A stretch of DNA of 64,000 nt from Prescottella defluvii (GCA_029690005.1 CP121458.1:2046001-2110000); one strand, 5' to 3'. Counted from the stretch's first letter, positions 21,900 through 34,641 are shown. The notes: generated by a model not told the origin, from the sequence alone. Made by a program: numbers and translations.

Positions 21900-22731
21900 A
21901 TGGCAATCCGTAAGTACAAGCCGACTACCCCGGGCCGCCGCGGCTCGAGTGTCTCGGACTTCGCCGAGATCACTCGGTCGACGCCCGAGAAGTCGCTGAT
22001 TCGCCCGCTGCACGGTCGCGGTGGTCGTAACGCCCACGGTCGCATCACCACCCGTCACAAGGGTGGCGGTCACAAGCGCGCCTACCGGTTGATCGACTTC
22101 CGTCGCAACGACAAGGACGGCGTGCCGGCCAAGGTCGCTCACATCGAGTACGACCCAACCGCACCGCTCGTATCGCGCTGCTGCACTACGCGGACGGCGA
22201 GAAGCGCTACATCATCGCCCCCAAGGGCCTGGTGCAGGGCGCCCCGATCGAGTCCGGCGCTGGCGCCGACATCAAGCCGGGCAACAACCTGCCGCTGCGC
22301 AACATCCCCACCGGTACCACGATCCACGCTGTGGAGCTGCGTCCGGGTGGCGGTGCCAAGATGGCCCGTTCCGCCGGCGCCAGCATCCAGCTGCTGGGCA
22401 AGGAAGGCACCTACGCCACGCTGCGTATGCCGTCCGGTGAAATCCGTCGCGTCGACGTGCGCTGCCGCGCCACCGTCGGCGAGGTCGGCAACGCCGAGCA
22501 GTCGAACATCAACTGGGGCAAGGCCGGCCGCATGCGCTGGAAGGGCGTCCGCCCGACCGTCCGTGGTGTGGTCATGAACCCCGTCGACCACCCGCACGGT
22601 GGTGGTGAGGGTAAGACCTCCGGTGGTCGCCACCCGGTCAGCCCCTGGGCAAGCCCGAGGGCCGCACCCGCAAGAACAAGGCGAGCGACAAGCTCATCGT
22701 CCGTCGTCGCCGTACCGGCAAGAAGCGCTAG
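21900..22731 (+). CDS. rplB: 50S ribosomal protein L2 (frameshifted in this sequence)
   Basis: 277 residues after correction, the usual length. It opens with [17 protein letters not shown] and has [38 protein letters not shown] and [17 protein letters not shown], the last near the peptidyl-transferase centre. Two bases are missing. Near 22156, CCCAACC should read like CC-G-AACC, restoring [11 protein letters not shown]. Near 22648, CCTGGGCAAG lacks one G, restoring [13 protein letters not shown]. The gene is essential, so the breaks must be sequence errors. Confidence 0.97.
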
Positions 22732-22749
22732 TCAAGGAGGGAGTGAAGG

Positions 22750-23027
22750 ATGCCACGCAGCCTGAAGAAGGGCCCGTTCGTCGATGACCACCTCCTTGCG
22801 AAGGTGGACGTGCAGAACGAGAAGGGCACCAAGCAGGTCATCAAGACCTGGAGCCGTCGTTCCACGATCATTCCGGACTTCATCGGTCACACGTTTGCCG
22901 TCCACGACGGACGCAAGCACGTTCCGGTGTTCGTTTCGGATTCGATGGTTGGCCACAAGCTCGGAGAGTTTGCACCGACCAGGACGTTCAAGGGCCACAT
23001 CAAGGACGACCGGAAGAGCAAGCGTCG

Positions 23028-23031
<4 letters not shown>
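22750..23031 (+). CDS. rpsS: 30S ribosomal protein S19
   Basis: 93 residues: [40 protein letters not shown] and [13 protein letters not shown] are diagnostic. It binds 16S rRNA in the 30S head near the A site. A strong site (AAGGAGGGAG) precedes ATG 22750. Its stop overlaps rplV by 4 bases. Confidence 0.98.
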
Positions 23032-24229
<1,198 letters not shown>

Positions 24230-24232
24230 CGC

Positions 24233-24649
24233 ATGTTGATCCCGCGGAGGGTCAAGCACCGCAAGCAGCACCACCCGAGCCGTTCGGGTGCCGCCAAGGG
24301 CGGGACCCAGGTGGCCTTCGGTGAGTACGGCATCCAGGCTCTCGAGCCGGCCTACATCACCAACCGGCAGATCGAGTCCGCTCGTATCGCCATGACCCGG
24401 CACATCAAGCGTGGCGGCAAGATCTGGATCAACATCTTCCCGGATCGCCCGCTCACCAAGAAGCCTGCCGAGACCCGCATGGGTTCCGGTAAGGGTTCGC
24501 CGGAGTGGTGGGTCGCGAACATCAAGCCCGGACGGGTGATGTTCGAGATGAGCTACCCGAACGAGGAGATTGCCCGCGAGGCCCTGCGCCGCGCGATGCA
24601 CAAGCTCCCGTGCAAGTGCCGGATCGTGACGAGGGAGGAGCAGTTCTGA
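24233..24649 (+). CDS. rplP: 50S ribosomal protein L16
   Basis: 138 residues: [54 protein letters not shown] and [15 protein letters not shown] are all classic. It organises the A-site region of the 50S. ATG lies 3 bases after rpsC, and its TGA overlaps the rpmC ATG by one base. Confidence 0.98.
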   Translation: MLIPRRVKHRKQHHPSRSGAAKGGTQVAFGEYGIQALEPAYITNRQIESARIAMTRHIKRGGKIWINIFPDRPLTKKPAETRMGSGKGSPEWWVANIKPGRVMFEMSYPNEEIAREALRRAMHKLPCKCRIVTREEQF

Positions 24650-24885
24650 TGGCAACCACCAGCCCTGCTGCAGAGCTCCGCGAGCTGACCGAGGAAGAAC
24701 TGGTCACCAAGCTCCGCGAGGCGAAGGAAGAACTGTTCAACCTTCGTTTCCAGATGGCCACCGGTCAGCTGGACGACGACCGCCGGCTGCGCACGGTCCG
24801 TCACGAGATTGCGCGCATCTACACCGTCCTGCGCGAGCGCGAGCTCGGCCTGGCCTCCGGTCCGGACGCAGGTGACGCGGCATGA
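24649..24885 (+). CDS. rpmC: 50S ribosomal protein L29
   Basis: 78 residues from ATG 24649 (TGATG overlap with rplP). [41 protein letters not shown] is the L29 coiled helix. The open frame runs upstream inside rplP, but the overlap start and family length fix ATG 24649. L29 sits beside L23 at the tunnel exit. Confidence 0.97.
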   Translation: MATTSPAAELRELTEEELVTKLREAKEELFNLRFQMATGQLDDDRRLRTVRHEIARIYTVLRERELGLASGPDAGDAA

Positions 24886-25172
24886 GTGAGGATAAGGCAG
24901 TGAGCACCAACAGCACCGAAGAGCGCGGTAGCCGCAAGGTCCGCATCGGCTACGTGGTCTCGGACAAGATGGAGAAGACCATCGTGGTCGAGCTGGAGGA
25001 CCGGGTGAAGCACCCGCTCTACGGCAAGATCATCCGACGCACCTCGAAGGTCAAGGCGCACGACGAGAACGGCGTCGCCGGCATCGGCGACCGCGTCCAG
25101 CTCATGGAGACCCGACCGCTGTCGGCGACCAAGCGCTGGCGTCTGGTCGAGGTCCTCGAGAAGGCCAAGTAA
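24882..25172 (+). CDS. rpsQ: 30S ribosomal protein S17
   Basis: 96 residues from ATG 24882, overlapping rpmC by 4 bases. [36 protein letters not shown] and [23 protein letters not shown] are diagnostic. It binds early to 16S rRNA. It is the last gene of the S10 operon; 170 bases of non-coding leader follow. Confidence 0.98.
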   Translation: MSEDKAVSTNSTEERGSRKVRIGYVVSDKMEKTIVVELEDRVKHPLYGKIIRRTSKVKAHDENGVAGIGDRVQLMETRPLSATKRWRLVEVLEKAK

Positions 25173-25196
25173 GAGCCGAAGAGTGTATCCAGTACG

Positions 25197-25237
25197 ATGG
25201 TGGGGTTGCCCTGCGAGAGCAGTGGTGGCCCCACCAT
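25197..25237 (+). terminator. Hairpin in the rpsQ-rplN spacer
   Basis: Perfect 9-base arms ATGGTGGGG (25197-25205) and CCCCACCAT (25229-25237) enclose 23 bases in the 170-base gap between rpsQ and rplN. There is no T-run after it, so it may be an RNA leader or processing structure rather than a simple terminator. Confidence 0.5.
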
Positions 25238-25342
25238 CGGCGGGTACGGACCGCGCGCGTCGGGTCGGAAATCTGCCGCGCAAGATTTGGTGACTCGCGT
25301 GCGAGGCGCCAGATCGAAACAAGCCAGGTCAAGGAGAAGTAA

Positions 25343-25711
25343 GTGATTCAGCAGGAGTCGCGACTGCGCGTCGCCGACAACACGGGTGCCAAGGAGATTC
25401 TCTGCATCCGCGTTCTCGGTGGCTCGTCTCGTCGCTACGCCGGGATCGGCGACATCATCGTCGCCACCGTCAAGGACGCGACCCCGGGTGGAAACGTGAA
25501 GAAGGGCGAGGTCGTCAAGGCCGTCATCGTCCGCACCACCAAGGAGCGCCGTCGTCCGGACGGCTCGTACATCAAGTTCGACGAGAACGCTGCCGTCATC
25601 ATCAAGGCGGACAACGATCCGCGCGGCACCCGTATCTTCGGACCCGTCGGACGCGAGCTGCGCGAGAAGAAGTTCATGAAGATCGTCTCGCTCGCCCCGG
25701 AGGTGCTGTGA
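25343..25711 (+). CDS. rplN: 50S ribosomal protein L14
   Basis: 122 residues from GTG 25343, with AAGGAGAAG upstream. [32 protein letters not shown] and [28 protein letters not shown] are diagnostic. It helps form an intersubunit bridge. First gene of the spc-type operon; the stop overlaps the rplX ATG (TGATG). Confidence 0.98.
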   Translation: MIQQESRLRVADNTGAKEILCIRVLGGSSRRYAGIGDIIVATVKDATPGGNVKKGEVVKAVIVRTTKERRRPDGSYIKFDENAAVIIKADNDPRGTRIFGPVGRELREKKFMKIVSLAPEVL

Positions 25712-26028
25712 TGAAGGTGCACAAGGGTGACACCGTGCTGGTCGTCTCCGGCAAGGACAAGGGCGCGAAGGGCAAGGTCATCCAGGCCTACCCCGCGACC
25801 AACAAGGTCCTCGTCGAGGGCGTGAACCGCATCAAGAAGCACACCGCGGTTTCCGCGAACGAGCGTGGCGCCTCCTCCGGCGGCATCGTGACGCAGGAAG
25901 CTCCGATCCACGTCTCGAACGTCATGGTCGTCGACTCCGACGGAAACCCGACTCGCGTCGGCTACCGCACGGATGACGAGACCGGCAAGCGCGTTCGCAT
26001 TTCCCGGAAGAACGGGAAGGACATCTGA
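25711..26028 (+). CDS. rplX: 50S ribosomal protein L24
   Basis: 105 residues from ATG 25711. The KOW motif [23 protein letters not shown] is followed by [36 protein letters not shown]. It initiates 50S assembly. A GTG three bases upstream is possible, but the TGATG overlap with rplN favours the ATG. Confidence 0.97.
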   Translation: MKVHKGDTVLVVSGKDKGAKGKVIQAYPATNKVLVEGVNRIKKHTAVSANERGASSGGIVTQEAPIHVSNVMVVDSDGNPTRVGYRTDDETGKRVRISRKNGKDI

Positions 26029-26029
26029 C

Positions 26030-26596
26030 ATGACCTCCACCGAGAACAAGACCCAGCCGCGTCTGAAGGCCCGCTACCGTGCGGAGATCAAGGACGCGCT
26101 GAACGCTGAGTTCGATTACGCGAACGTCATGCAGATCCCCGGCCTGGTCAAGGTCGTCGTCAACATGGGTGTCGGCGACGCCGCCCGCGACGCGAAGCTG
26201 ATCAACGGTGCGGTCGCCGACCTCACCCTGATCACCGGCCAGAAGCCGGAGATCCGCAAGGCCCGCAAGTCCATCGCGCAGTTCAAGCTGCGTGAGGGCA
26301 TGCCGATCGGCGCGCGCGTGACGCTGCGTGGCGACCGCATGTGGGAGTTCCTGGACCGTCTGGTGTCCATCGCGCTGCCCCGTATCCGCGACTTCCGCGG
26401 CCTGTCGGGCAACCAGTTCGACGGCAACGGCAACTACACGTTCGGCCTCAACGAGCAGTCGATGTTCCACGAGATCGACGTGGACAAGATCGATCGTCCG
26501 CGCGGTATGGACATCACCGTCGTGACCACCGCCACCAACAACGAAGAAGGCCGTGCGCTGCTGAAGCACCTCGGCTTCCCGTTCAAGGAGAACTGA
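26030..26596 (+). CDS. rplE: 50S ribosomal protein L5
   Basis: 188 residues from ATG 26030, one base after the rplX stop. [63 protein letters not shown] and [22 protein letters not shown] are L5 motifs. It binds 5S rRNA in the central protuberance. Confidence 0.98.
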   Translation: MTSTENKTQPRLKARYRAEIKDALNAEFDYANVMQIPGLVKVVVNMGVGDAARDAKLINGAVADLTLITGQKPEIRKARKSIAQFKLREGMPIGARVTLRGDRMWEFLDRLVSIALPRIRDFRGLSGNQFDGNGNYTFGLNEQSMFHEIDVDKIDRPRGMDITVVTTATNNEEGRALLKHLGFPFKEN

Positions 26597-26600
26597 GCCC

Positions 26601-26786
26601 ATGGCTAAGAAGGCACTGGTCAACAAGGCCAACAAGAAGCCGAAGTTCGCGGTGCGCGCGTACACCCGTTGCCAGAAGTGCGGCCGTCCGCACTCGGTGT
26701 TCCGCAAGTTCGGTCTGTGCCGTATCTGCGTTCGCGAGATGGCACACGCCGGCGAGCTGCCGGGCGTTCACAAGAGCTCCTGGTAA
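26601..26786 (+). CDS. rpsN: 30S ribosomal protein S14, zinc-binding type
   Basis: 61 residues. Two CxxC pairs (RCQKCG and LCRICV) form the zinc ribbon of the short type-Z S14. Actinobacteria often carry a second, zinc-free S14 elsewhere that is induced in zinc starvation; none is in this window. It is followed by a 169-base spacer with two strong hairpins. Confidence 0.97.
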   Translation: MAKKALVNKANKKPKFAVRAYTRCQKCGRPHSVFRKFGLCRICVREMAHAGELPGVHKSSW

Positions 26787-26806
26787 GCAGCCGAACGACA
26801 AGACTT

Positions 26807-26828
26807 CCGTTCCACGCCCGTGGAACGG
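26807..26828. promoter_or_regulatory. Perfect 10-base inverted repeat in the rpsN-rpsH spacer
   Basis: CCGTTCCACG (26807-26816), CC, CGTGGAACGG (26819-26828). It is 20 bases after the rpsN stop. It could be a transcript-processing or regulatory hairpin, or a protein-binding palindrome. No T-run follows. Confidence 0.5.
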
Positions 26829-26870
26829 TGAAGTAAGAACCACTTCGTTGTAGGCCCACGATCGGGCCGA

Positions 26871-26902
26871 CCCCGCTCCTTCGATTCGTCGGGGGAGCGG
26901 GG
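26871..26902 (+). terminator. GC-rich hairpin upstream of rpsH
   Basis: CCCCGCTCC (26871-26879) and GGAGCGGGG (26894-26902) pair perfectly around a 14-base loop, 53 bases before the rpsH ATG. It lacks a T-run. With the palindrome at 26807 it makes the rpsH leader highly structured. Confidence 0.5.
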
Positions 26903-26955
26903 CCGGGACCGGTGTTGCATGGGAACCCCAACGAGAAAGGTGCACAGGTCAACTC

Positions 26956-27354
26956 ATGACCATGACTGATCCGATCGCAGACTTCTTGACGCGTCTGCGT
27001 AATGCCAACTCGGCGTACCACGACGAGGTGAAGCTGCCGCACTCGAAGATCAAGGCGAACATCGCCGAGATCCTCAAGCGTGAGGGCTACATCGCGGACT
27101 ACCGCACCGAGGATGCCGAGGTCGGCAAGACGCTGATCGTCGACCTCAAGTACGGCCCCAGCCGCGAGCGTAGCCTCGCCGGCGTCCGCCGTGTTTCCAA
27201 GCCCGGTCTGCGCGTGTACGCGAAGTCCACCAACCTGCCCAAGGTCCTGGGCGGCCTCGGCGTGGCGATCATCTCCACGTCCTCCGGTCTGCTCACCGAT
27301 CGTCAGGCGGCCAATCAGGGAGTGGGCGGGGAAGTCCTCGCCTACGTCTGGTAA
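26956..27354 (+). CDS. rpsH: 30S ribosomal protein S8
   Basis: 132 residues: [25 protein letters not shown], the central [24 protein letters not shown] and the C-terminal [26 protein letters not shown] are diagnostic. It is an early 16S rRNA binder. In E. coli S8 represses the spc operon; here it follows a structured 169-base leader that could be a target, which is an inference. Confidence 0.98.
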   Translation: MTMTDPIADFLTRLRNANSAYHDEVKLPHSKIKANIAEILKREGYIADYRTEDAEVGKTLIVDLKYGPSRERSLAGVRRVSKPGLRVYAKSTNLPKVLGGLGVAIISTSSGLLTDRQAANQGVGGEVLAYVW

Positions 27355-27368
27355 GGGAGGCCACCAGA

Positions 27369-27908
27369 ATGTCGCGTATTGGAAAGATTCCGGTCGCCGT
27401 CCCCGCGGGCGTCGACGTGACCATCGCCGGCCAGGACGTCGCGGTCAAGGGACCCAAGGGTTCGCTGTCGCTGACCATCGCCGAGCCGATCTCGGTCGTC
27501 AAGGGTGAGGACGGTGCCCTGCAGGTCACCCGTCCCGACGACGAGCGTCGCAGCCGCGCGCTGCACGGTCTGTCGCGCACCCTCGTGCAGAACATGATCG
27601 TCGGTGTGACCGCTGGTTACACCACCAAGATGGAGATCCACGGTGTCGGTTACCGTGTGGCGCTGAAGGGCCAGGACCTCGAGTTCGCGCTCGGCTACAG
27701 CCACCCGGTCCCGATCGAGGCTCCGGAGGGCATCACCTTCGCTGTCGAGTCGCCGACCCGGTTCTCGATCTCCGGCATCGACAAGCAGAAGGTCGGCCAG
27801 ATCGCGGCCAACATCCGCCGCCTGCGGAAGTCTGACCCGTACAAGGGCAAGGGCATCCGCTACGAGGGTGAGCAGGTCCGTCGCAAGGTCGGAAAGACGG
27901 GTAAGTGA
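27369..27908 (+). CDS. rplF: 50S ribosomal protein L6
   Basis: 179 residues: [62 protein letters not shown] and the C-terminal [24 protein letters not shown] are classic. It lies near the factor-binding site of the 50S. Confidence 0.98.
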   Translation: MSRIGKIPVAVPAGVDVTIAGQDVAVKGPKGSLSLTIAEPISVVKGEDGALQVTRPDDERRSRALHGLSRTLVQNMIVGVTAGYTTKMEIHGVGYRVALKGQDLEFALGYSHPVPIEAPEGITFAVESPTRFSISGIDKQKVGQIAANIRRLRKSDPYKGKGIRYEGEQVRRKVGKTGK

Positions 27909-27909
27909 T

Positions 27910-28317
27910 ATGAGCCAGACTGCAAACCAGAAAGCCAAGCGGATTCCGCTGGGCAAGGACGCGTCCACGACGCGTCGTCTGTCGAAGGCGCGTCGTCACT
28001 TCCGTCTCCGCAAGAAGGTCTCCGGTACCCCGGAGCGTCCCCGTCTGGTGGTGAACCGCTCCGCGCGGCACATCCACGTGCAGCTGGTGGACGATCTGGC
28101 CGGCAAGACCCTCGCCGCTGCGTCGACCATCGAGGCCGACGTGCGTGCGCTGGACGGCGACAAGAGCGCCCGTGGCGCCAAGGTCGGTCAGCTGATCGCC
28201 GAGCGTGCCAAGGCAGCCGGCGTGGAGGCCGTGGTCTTCGACCGCGGTGGCCACACCTACAGCGGCCGCATCGCGGCGCTGGCCGATGCTGCTCGCGAAG
28301 GCGGGTTGAAGTTCTGA
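27910..28317 (+). CDS. rplR: 50S ribosomal protein L18
   Basis: 135 residues from ATG 27910, one base after the rplF stop. [51 protein letters not shown] and [17 protein letters not shown] sequence ([20 protein letters not shown]) are diagnostic. It binds 5S rRNA. The N-terminus is somewhat extended by a Lys-rich segment. Confidence 0.98.
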   Translation: MSQTANQKAKRIPLGKDASTTRRLSKARRHFRLRKKVSGTPERPRLVVNRSARHIHVQLVDDLAGKTLAAASTIEADVRALDGDKSARGAKVGQLIAERAKAAGVEAVVFDRGGHTYSGRIAALADAAREGGLKF

Positions 28318-28348
28318 TGACCAACATTACTAACGGAAGGAATGCCTG

Positions 28349-28987
28349 ATGCCGGGACGTCAAAGGCGTGACGGCGGAAGCGGACCCGCCGGACAGAATG
28401 GCCCTCAGGGCGACAACCGCGGTGGCCGCGATCGTCGTGACAACCGTCGCGACAACGCAGCCGAGAAGTCGAACCACATCGAGCGCGTCGTCTCCATCAA
28501 CCGCGTGTCGAAGGTCGTCAAGGGCGGTCGTCGCTTCAGCTTCACCGCTCTCGTGATCGTGGGCGACGGCAACGGACTCGTCGGCGTCGGCTACGGCAAG
28601 GCCAAGGAAGTTCCCGCGGCCATCCAGAAGGGCGTCGAGGAGGCTCGCAAGAGCTTCTTCCGTGTGCCGCTCATCGGCAGCACCATCACCCACCCGGTTC
28701 AGGGCGAGGCGGCGGCCGGTGTCGTCATGCTGCGTCCGGCCAGCCCGGGTACCGGTGTGATCGCCGGTGGCGCGGTGCGTGCCGTGCTCGAGTGCGCGGG
28801 CGTCTCCGACATCCTCGCCAAGTCGCTCGGTAGCGACAACGCGATCAACGTTGTGCACGCGACGGTTGCCGCCCTCAAGGGTCTGCAGCGTCCGGAAGAG
28901 GTTGCAGCCCGTCGTGGCCTGCCCCTCGAGGACGTGGCCCCGGCCGGCATGCTGCGCGCTCGTGCACAGGCTGGGAGCGTGAAGTAA
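28349..28987 (+). CDS. rpsE: 30S ribosomal protein S5
   Basis: 212 residues. The N-terminal ~40 residues are a Gly/Arg/Asp-rich disordered extension typical of actinobacteria. The core is [53 protein letters not shown], then [23 protein letters not shown]5 affects translational accuracy. Its stop overlaps the rpmD ATG. Confidence 0.98.
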   Translation: MPGRQRRDGGSGPAGQNGPQGDNRGGRDRRDNRRDNAAEKSNHIERVVSINRVSKVVKGGRRFSFTALVIVGDGNGLVGVGYGKAKEVPAAIQKGVEEARKSFFRVPLIGSTITHPVQGEAAAGVVMLRPASPGTGVIAGGAVRAVLECAGVSDILAKSLGSDNAINVVHATVAALKGLQRPEEVAARRGLPLEDVAPAGMLRARAQAGSVK

Positions 28988-29166
28988 TGGCACAGCTCAA
29001 GGTCACCCAGGTCAAGAGCACCATCGGTTCGAAGCAGAACCAGCGGGACAGCATGCGCACCCTCGGACTGAAGGGCATCCGTCAGTCCGTCGTCCGCGAG
29101 GACAACGCGCAGAACCGTGGTCTGATCAACGTGGTGCGCCACCTCGTCACGGTTGAGGAGGTCTAA
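28987..29166 (+). CDS. rpmD: 50S ribosomal protein L30
   Basis: 59 residues from ATG 28987 (TAATG overlap with rpsE) to TAA 29164-29166. [30 protein letters not shown] and [24 protein letters not shown] are diagnostic of L30. It sits in the expected place between rpsE and rplO. Confidence 0.97.
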   Translation: MAQLKVTQVKSTIGSKQNQRDSMRTLGLKGIRQSVVREDNAQNRGLINVVRHLVTVEEV

Positions 29167-29168
29167 CC

Positions 29169-29609
29169 ATGACCATCAAGTTGCACCACCTGCGCCCCGC
29201 GCCCGGCGCCAAGACCGACAAGACTCGCGTCGGTCGCGGTGAGGGCTCGAAGGGTAAGACCGCTGGTCGCGGCACCAAGGGCACCAAGGCACGTAAGAAC
29301 GTGTCGGCCGCCTTCGAGGGTGGACAGATGCCGCTGCACATGCGTCTGCCCAAGCTCAAGGGCTTCAAGAACGCGTTCCGCACCGAGTACCAGGTCGTCA
29401 ACGTCGGCGATATCGCTCGTCTGTTCCCCGAGGGTGGACAGATCGGCGTTGCCGAGCTCGTTGCCGCGGGCGCGGTTCGCAAGAACCAGCTCGTGAAGGT
29501 TCTCGGCGAGGGCGAGCTCACGGTTGCCGTCCAGGTCACCGCGAACAAGTTCTCGGGCGCTGCCAAGGAGAAGATCGCCGCTGCCGGTGGTACCACCACC
29601 GAGCTGTGA
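29169..29609 (+). CDS. rplO: 50S ribosomal protein L15
   Basis: 146 residues: [38 protein letters not shown], then [19 protein letters not shown], and a C-terminal globular part ending [17 protein letters not shown]. Last ribosomal gene before a very strong terminator. Confidence 0.98.
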   Translation: MTIKLHHLRPAPGAKTDKTRVGRGEGSKGKTAGRGTKGTKARKNVSAAFEGGQMPLHMRLPKLKGFKNAFRTEYQVVNVGDIARLFPEGGQIGVAELVAAGAVRKNQLVKVLGEGELTVAVQVTANKFSGAAKEKIAAAGGTTTEL

Positions 29610-29627
29610 TCTCGCTCAGCTAGCTGT

Positions 29628-29673
29628 CGAATGGCCGCAACTCATCCCTACTGGGACGAGTTGCGGCCATTCG
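29628..29673 (+). terminator. Strong terminator after rplO
   Basis: A 16-base perfect stem, CGAATGGCCGCAACTC (29628-29643) with its complement (29658-29673), extended inside by TCCC/GGGA. It starts 18 bases after the rplO stop. It separates the spc ribosomal genes from secY, which then needs its own promoter in 29674-29828. Confidence 0.85.
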
Positions 29674-29828
29674 TCGCTCCAGGGTGCGCGAACGGGCATA
29701 CTGGAGAGCAGCCAGCCCGTGCAACCGGGCTGTGTTTTCATGTGTCACTGTTAGAGTTCTAGAGTTCTGCAATCCACGGGGCGGGTCATTCAGATCGGCT
29801 CTCCGTATGTCGTGCGCCAGGAGGATCT

Positions 29829-31690
<1,862 letters not shown>

Positions 31691-31691
<1 letters not shown>

Positions 31692-32493
31692 TGGCGTTCG
31701 GCCGCAAGCGCAAGGTCGTTCCGTTCCGCACGGCGGGTGAGCTCGACGCCATGGCGGCGGCGGGTGCGATCGTCGGGGCCGCCCTCGTGGCGGTGCGAGA
31801 CGCGGCCAAGCCCGGGGTCAGCACGCTGGAACTGGACCAGGTCGCCGAAGCGGTCATCCGCGACGCCGGCGCGGTGCCGTCGTTCCTCGGCTACCACGGG
31901 TTCACCGGATCCATCTGCTCGTCGGTCAACGACCGCGTCGTGCACGGCATCCCGTCCGCGGACGAGCTCCTCGCCGAGGGCGATCTGGTGTCGATCGACT
32001 GCGGGGCGATCCTCGACGGGTGGCACGGCGACTCGGCGTGGACGTTCGGTGTCGGCGAACTCAGTGAGGCCGACGCCCGGCTGAGCGAGGCGACGCGCCT
32101 GTCGATGGAGGCCGGCATCGTCGCGATGGTGGAGGGAAACCGGCTGACGGACGTCTCCCACGCGATCGAGCTCGGGACGCGGGCTGCCGAGTCGGCGCAC
32201 GGTCGCCCCTACGGGATCGTGGACGGCTACGGCGGTCACGCGATCGGGCGCGAGATGCACATGGATCCGTTCCTGCCGAACGAGGGCGCTCCGGTAAGGG
32301 GCCGCACCTGGTGATCGGGTCGGTCCTGGCGATCGAGCCGATGCTCACGCTCGGCACGTACGAGACCGAGGTCCTCGAGGACGACTGGACGGTGGTGACC
32401 ACCGACGGCAGTCGTGCCGCGCACTGGGAGCACACGGTCGCCGTCACCGAGGACGGTCCGCGGATCCTCACGTTGCGCCCCGGCGACAACTGA
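31691..32493 (+). CDS. map: Methionine aminopeptidase type I (frameshifted in this sequence)
   Basis: Removes the initiator methionine from new proteins. ATG 31691 overlaps the adk stop by one base. Metal-ligand regions are visible: [23 protein letters not shown] (two Asp), [17 protein letters not shown] (His) and [11 protein letters not shown] (Glu), with a final Glu in the [11 protein letters not shown] stretch. One base is missing near 32293, between NEGAPG and [10 protein letters not shown]. Corrected length is 267 residues. Confidence 0.96.
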
Positions 32494-32499
32494 GATCGA

Positions 32500-32547
32500 A
32501 CAAACGCCGAGCGGGCAGTGAACTCTCACTGCCCGCTCGGCGTTTGT
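32500..32547. terminator. 22-base-pair two-way terminator between map and dtd
   Basis: Arms 32500-32521 and 32526-32547 pair perfectly over 22 bases (core CGCCGAGCGGGCAGTGA) with a 4-base ACTC loop. A-rich on one end and TTTG on the other, it suits termination of both convergent genes. Confidence 0.9.
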
Positions 32548-32562
32548 GCGTTCGGGTGGTCG

Positions 32563-33000
32563 TCAGCTGTCGAGCAGCACGGTGACCGGGCCGTCGTTGA
32601 CCAGGCTCACCTGCATGTGCTCGCCGAACTTGCCGACCTCGACGGTGGCGCCCTGGTCCCGTAGTGCGGCGCCGAACGCGTCGACGAGCGGTTCGGCGAC
32701 GGCACGCGGCGCGGCCGGCGACCACGACGGGCGTCGGCTCTTGCGGGTATCGGCCATGAGGGTGAACTGGCTGACGACGAGGATCGGGGCGTCGACGTCC
32801 GAGGCGGACTTCTCGTCGTCGAGGATCCGAAGGCGCCACACGCGGCGGGCGAGGTTCGATGCGGCGATGGGGTCGTCGTGGTGCCCGACGCCGAGGAGCA
32901 CGAGCAGTCCCTGACCGCCGGCGGGTGGCGAGATCCGGGCGACCTCCTCGCCGTCGACCGAGACGGCTGCCGATGTGACCCGCTGGACGAGTGCACGCAT
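32563..33000 (-). CDS. dtd: D-aminoacyl-tRNA deacylase
   Basis: 145 residues. Removes D-amino acids wrongly attached to t[21 protein letters not shown] opens the family; the catalytic [11 protein letters not shown] motif and the C-terminal [11 protein letters not shown] (Gly-Pro loop region) are both present. It is the only reversed gene in the ribosomal block, convergent with map and divergent from infA. Confidence 0.96.
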   Translation of the reverse strand: MRALVQRVTSAAVSVDGEEVARISPPAGGQGLLVLLGVGHHDDPIAASNLARRVWRLRILDDEKSASDVDAPILVVSQFTLMADTRKSRRPSWSPAAPRAVAEPLVDAFGAALRDQGATVEVGKFGEHMQVSLVNDGPVTVLLDS

Positions 33001-33050
33001 CTGGATGTGTTCCCTTCGGGTGGGGGAGTCGTGGCGGCTCGCGGCCGCAT

Positions 33051-33079
33051 TTGGCCTGGTTGGGAATTGCCGGTAGGAT
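33051..33079 (+). promoter_or_regulatory. Candidate promoter for infA-rpmJ
   Basis: TTGGCC (33051-33056), 17 bases, TAGGAT (33074-33079). The -10 fits the actinobacterial TAnnnT pattern. It lies about 150 bases before infA in the dtd-infA divergent gap. Judged by eye only. Confidence 0.4.
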
Positions 33080-33226
33080 GGAACAACGGTGCGCCCTGCG
33101 TATCGGTTGTCTGCGCGTCCGGCCTCGTGTCGGGGTGTCGCTTCCAGCCGTCAGGACCACCGATGTAGCGGATACCGGTGACGGTAGCCGATGCACCCAT
33201 ACGCCACTCAACGGATCGCGGAGGAC

Positions 33227-33448
33227 ATGGCTAAGAAGGACGGGGCCATCGAGGTCGAGGGACGAGTTGTCGAGCCGCTGCCCAATGCGATGTTCCGCAT
33301 TGAGCTGGAAAACGGCCACAAGGTCCTCGCACACATCAGCGGCAAGATGCGTCAGCACTACATTCGCATCCTTCCCGAGGACCGCGTCGTCGTGGAGCTT
33401 TCGCCCTACGACCTGTCGCGTGGGCGCATCGTTTACCGCTACAAGTAA
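33227..33448 (+). CDS. infA: Translation initiation factor IF-1
   Basis: 73 residues from ATG 33227, with CGGAGG upstream. [41 protein letters not shown] is the OB-fold of IF-1, ending [15 protein letters not shown]. It binds the 30S A site during initiation. Confidence 0.98.
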
Positions 33449-33524
33449 TAGCTTCCCCGGCCGTACCCGGCCGGGAGAGCTATGTCTGCCCTCGGGTGGA
33501 CAGACAACAGGAGATCAGACGCAC

Positions 33525-33638
33525 GTGAAGGTTCAGCCTAGCGTCAAGAAGATCTGCGAGAAGTGCAAGGTGATTCGCCGTAACGGGCGCGTCATGGTGA
33601 TCTGCGAGAACCTGCGTCACGAGCAGCGTCAGGGCTAG
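33525..33638 (+). CDS. rpmJ: 50S ribosomal protein L36
   Basis: 37 residues from GTG 33525. [19 protein letters not shown] and [13 protein letters not shown] show the CxxC...C...H zinc-type (C+) L36. It follows infA by 76 bases, the standard arrangement. Confidence 0.97.
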   Translation: MKVQPSVKKICEKCKVIRRNGRVMVICENLRHEQRQG

Positions 33639-33743
33639 TCCCACAGATCACGGCTTCTTCGAGATCGGCTTGGCAACAAGCGTAAAGAAGACCTCTCAGC
33701 ACCAACCGCGACCCCGGGCCCGTCGAGCAATCAAGGGCAGGTA

Positions 33744-33794
33744 GCGGTTCACCCCCGGCACGGAGGCCGGGGCCCCGCTGCGAGTGTGAACCGC
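33744..33794 (+). promoter_or_regulatory. Nested hairpin in the rpsM (alpha operon) leader
   Basis: Outer arms GCGGTTCAC (33744-33752) and GTGAACCGC (33786-33794) enclose an inner stem CCCCGGC (33753-33759) with GCCGGGG (33766-33772). A free GGCCCCG run next to it could pair further. It lies 64 bases before rpsM. The E. coli alpha-operon leader is a pseudoknot bound by S4; a similar role here is an inference. Confidence 0.45.
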
Positions 33795-33857
33795 AGAGTT
33801 TGTAGACGCAGGGGACGGACTGGGAGCAGACCTCCGCACACCGATAGGAAATGCCAC

Positions 33858-34225
33858 ATGGCACGTCTCGCAGGTGTTGATCTTCCCCGCGAAAAGCGCA
33901 TGGAGATCGCACTGACCTACATCTACGGCATCGGCCGTACCACCTCCAAGGAGATCCTGGCTGCCACGGGCGTCAACCCGGACCTGCGCAGCAAGGACCT
34001 GTCCGACGAGGACCTCGCCAAGCTCCGCGAGTACATCGAGGAGTCGGTGAAGGTCGAGGGTGACCTGCGCCGCGAGGTGCAGGCAGACATCCGCCGCAAG
34101 ATCGAGATCGGCTGCTACCAGGGCCTGCGCCACCGCCGTGGTCTGCCCGTGCGTGGACAGCGCACCAAGACCAACGCTCGTACCCGTAAGGGCCCGAAGC
34201 GCACCGTCGCAGGAAGAAGAAGTAA
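33858..34225 (+). CDS. rpsM: 30S ribosomal protein S13 (C-terminal frameshift in this sequence)
   Basis: 122 residues after correction. [26 protein letters not shown] opens the family; [31 protein letters not shown] is the 30S-head anchor. One base is missing near 34214 (GGAAGAAGAAG should hold one more base), which restores the normal VAGKKK ending and a TAA at 34223-34225 overlapping the rpsK ATG. The uncorrected frame would run to 34244. Confidence 0.96.
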
Positions 34226-34641
34226 TGCCTCCCAAGTCACGTAGCACCGGTCCGAAGAAGACCCAGAAGGCGCGTCGCAGGGACAAGAAGAACGTCCCGC
34301 ACGGTGCCGCTCACATCAAGAGCACCTTCAACAACACGATCGTGTCGATCACCGACCCGGCCGGCAACGTCATCTCCTGGGCGTCGTCGGGCCACGTGGG
34401 CTTCAAGGGCTCGCGCAAGTCGACGCCGTTCGCTGCTCAGCTCGCCGCTGAGAACGCTGCCCGCAAGGCGCAGGAGCACGGCGTCAAGAAGGTCGACGTC
34501 TTCGTGAAGGGCCCGGGCTCGGGCCGCGAGACCGCGATCCGCTCGCTGCAGGCTGCAGGCCTCGAGGTCGGCACCATCTCCGATGTCACCCCCAGCCGCA
34601 CAACGGCTGCCGTCCGCCCAAGCGGCGTCGGGTTTAAGTAG
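34225..34641 (+). CDS. rpsK: 30S ribosomal protein S11
   Basis: 138 residues from ATG 34225 (TAATG overlap with rpsM). [50 protein letters not shown] and the C-terminal [18 protein letters not shown] end ([17 protein letters not shown]) are diagnostic. It lines the mRNA path on the platform. Confidence 0.98.
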   Translation: MPPKSRSTGPKKTQKARRRDKKNVPHGAAHIKSTFNNTIVSITDPAGNVISWASSGHVGFKGSRKSTPFAAQLAAENAARKAQEHGVKKVDVFVKGPGSGRETAIRSLQAAGLEVGTISDVTPSRTTAAVRPSGVGFK

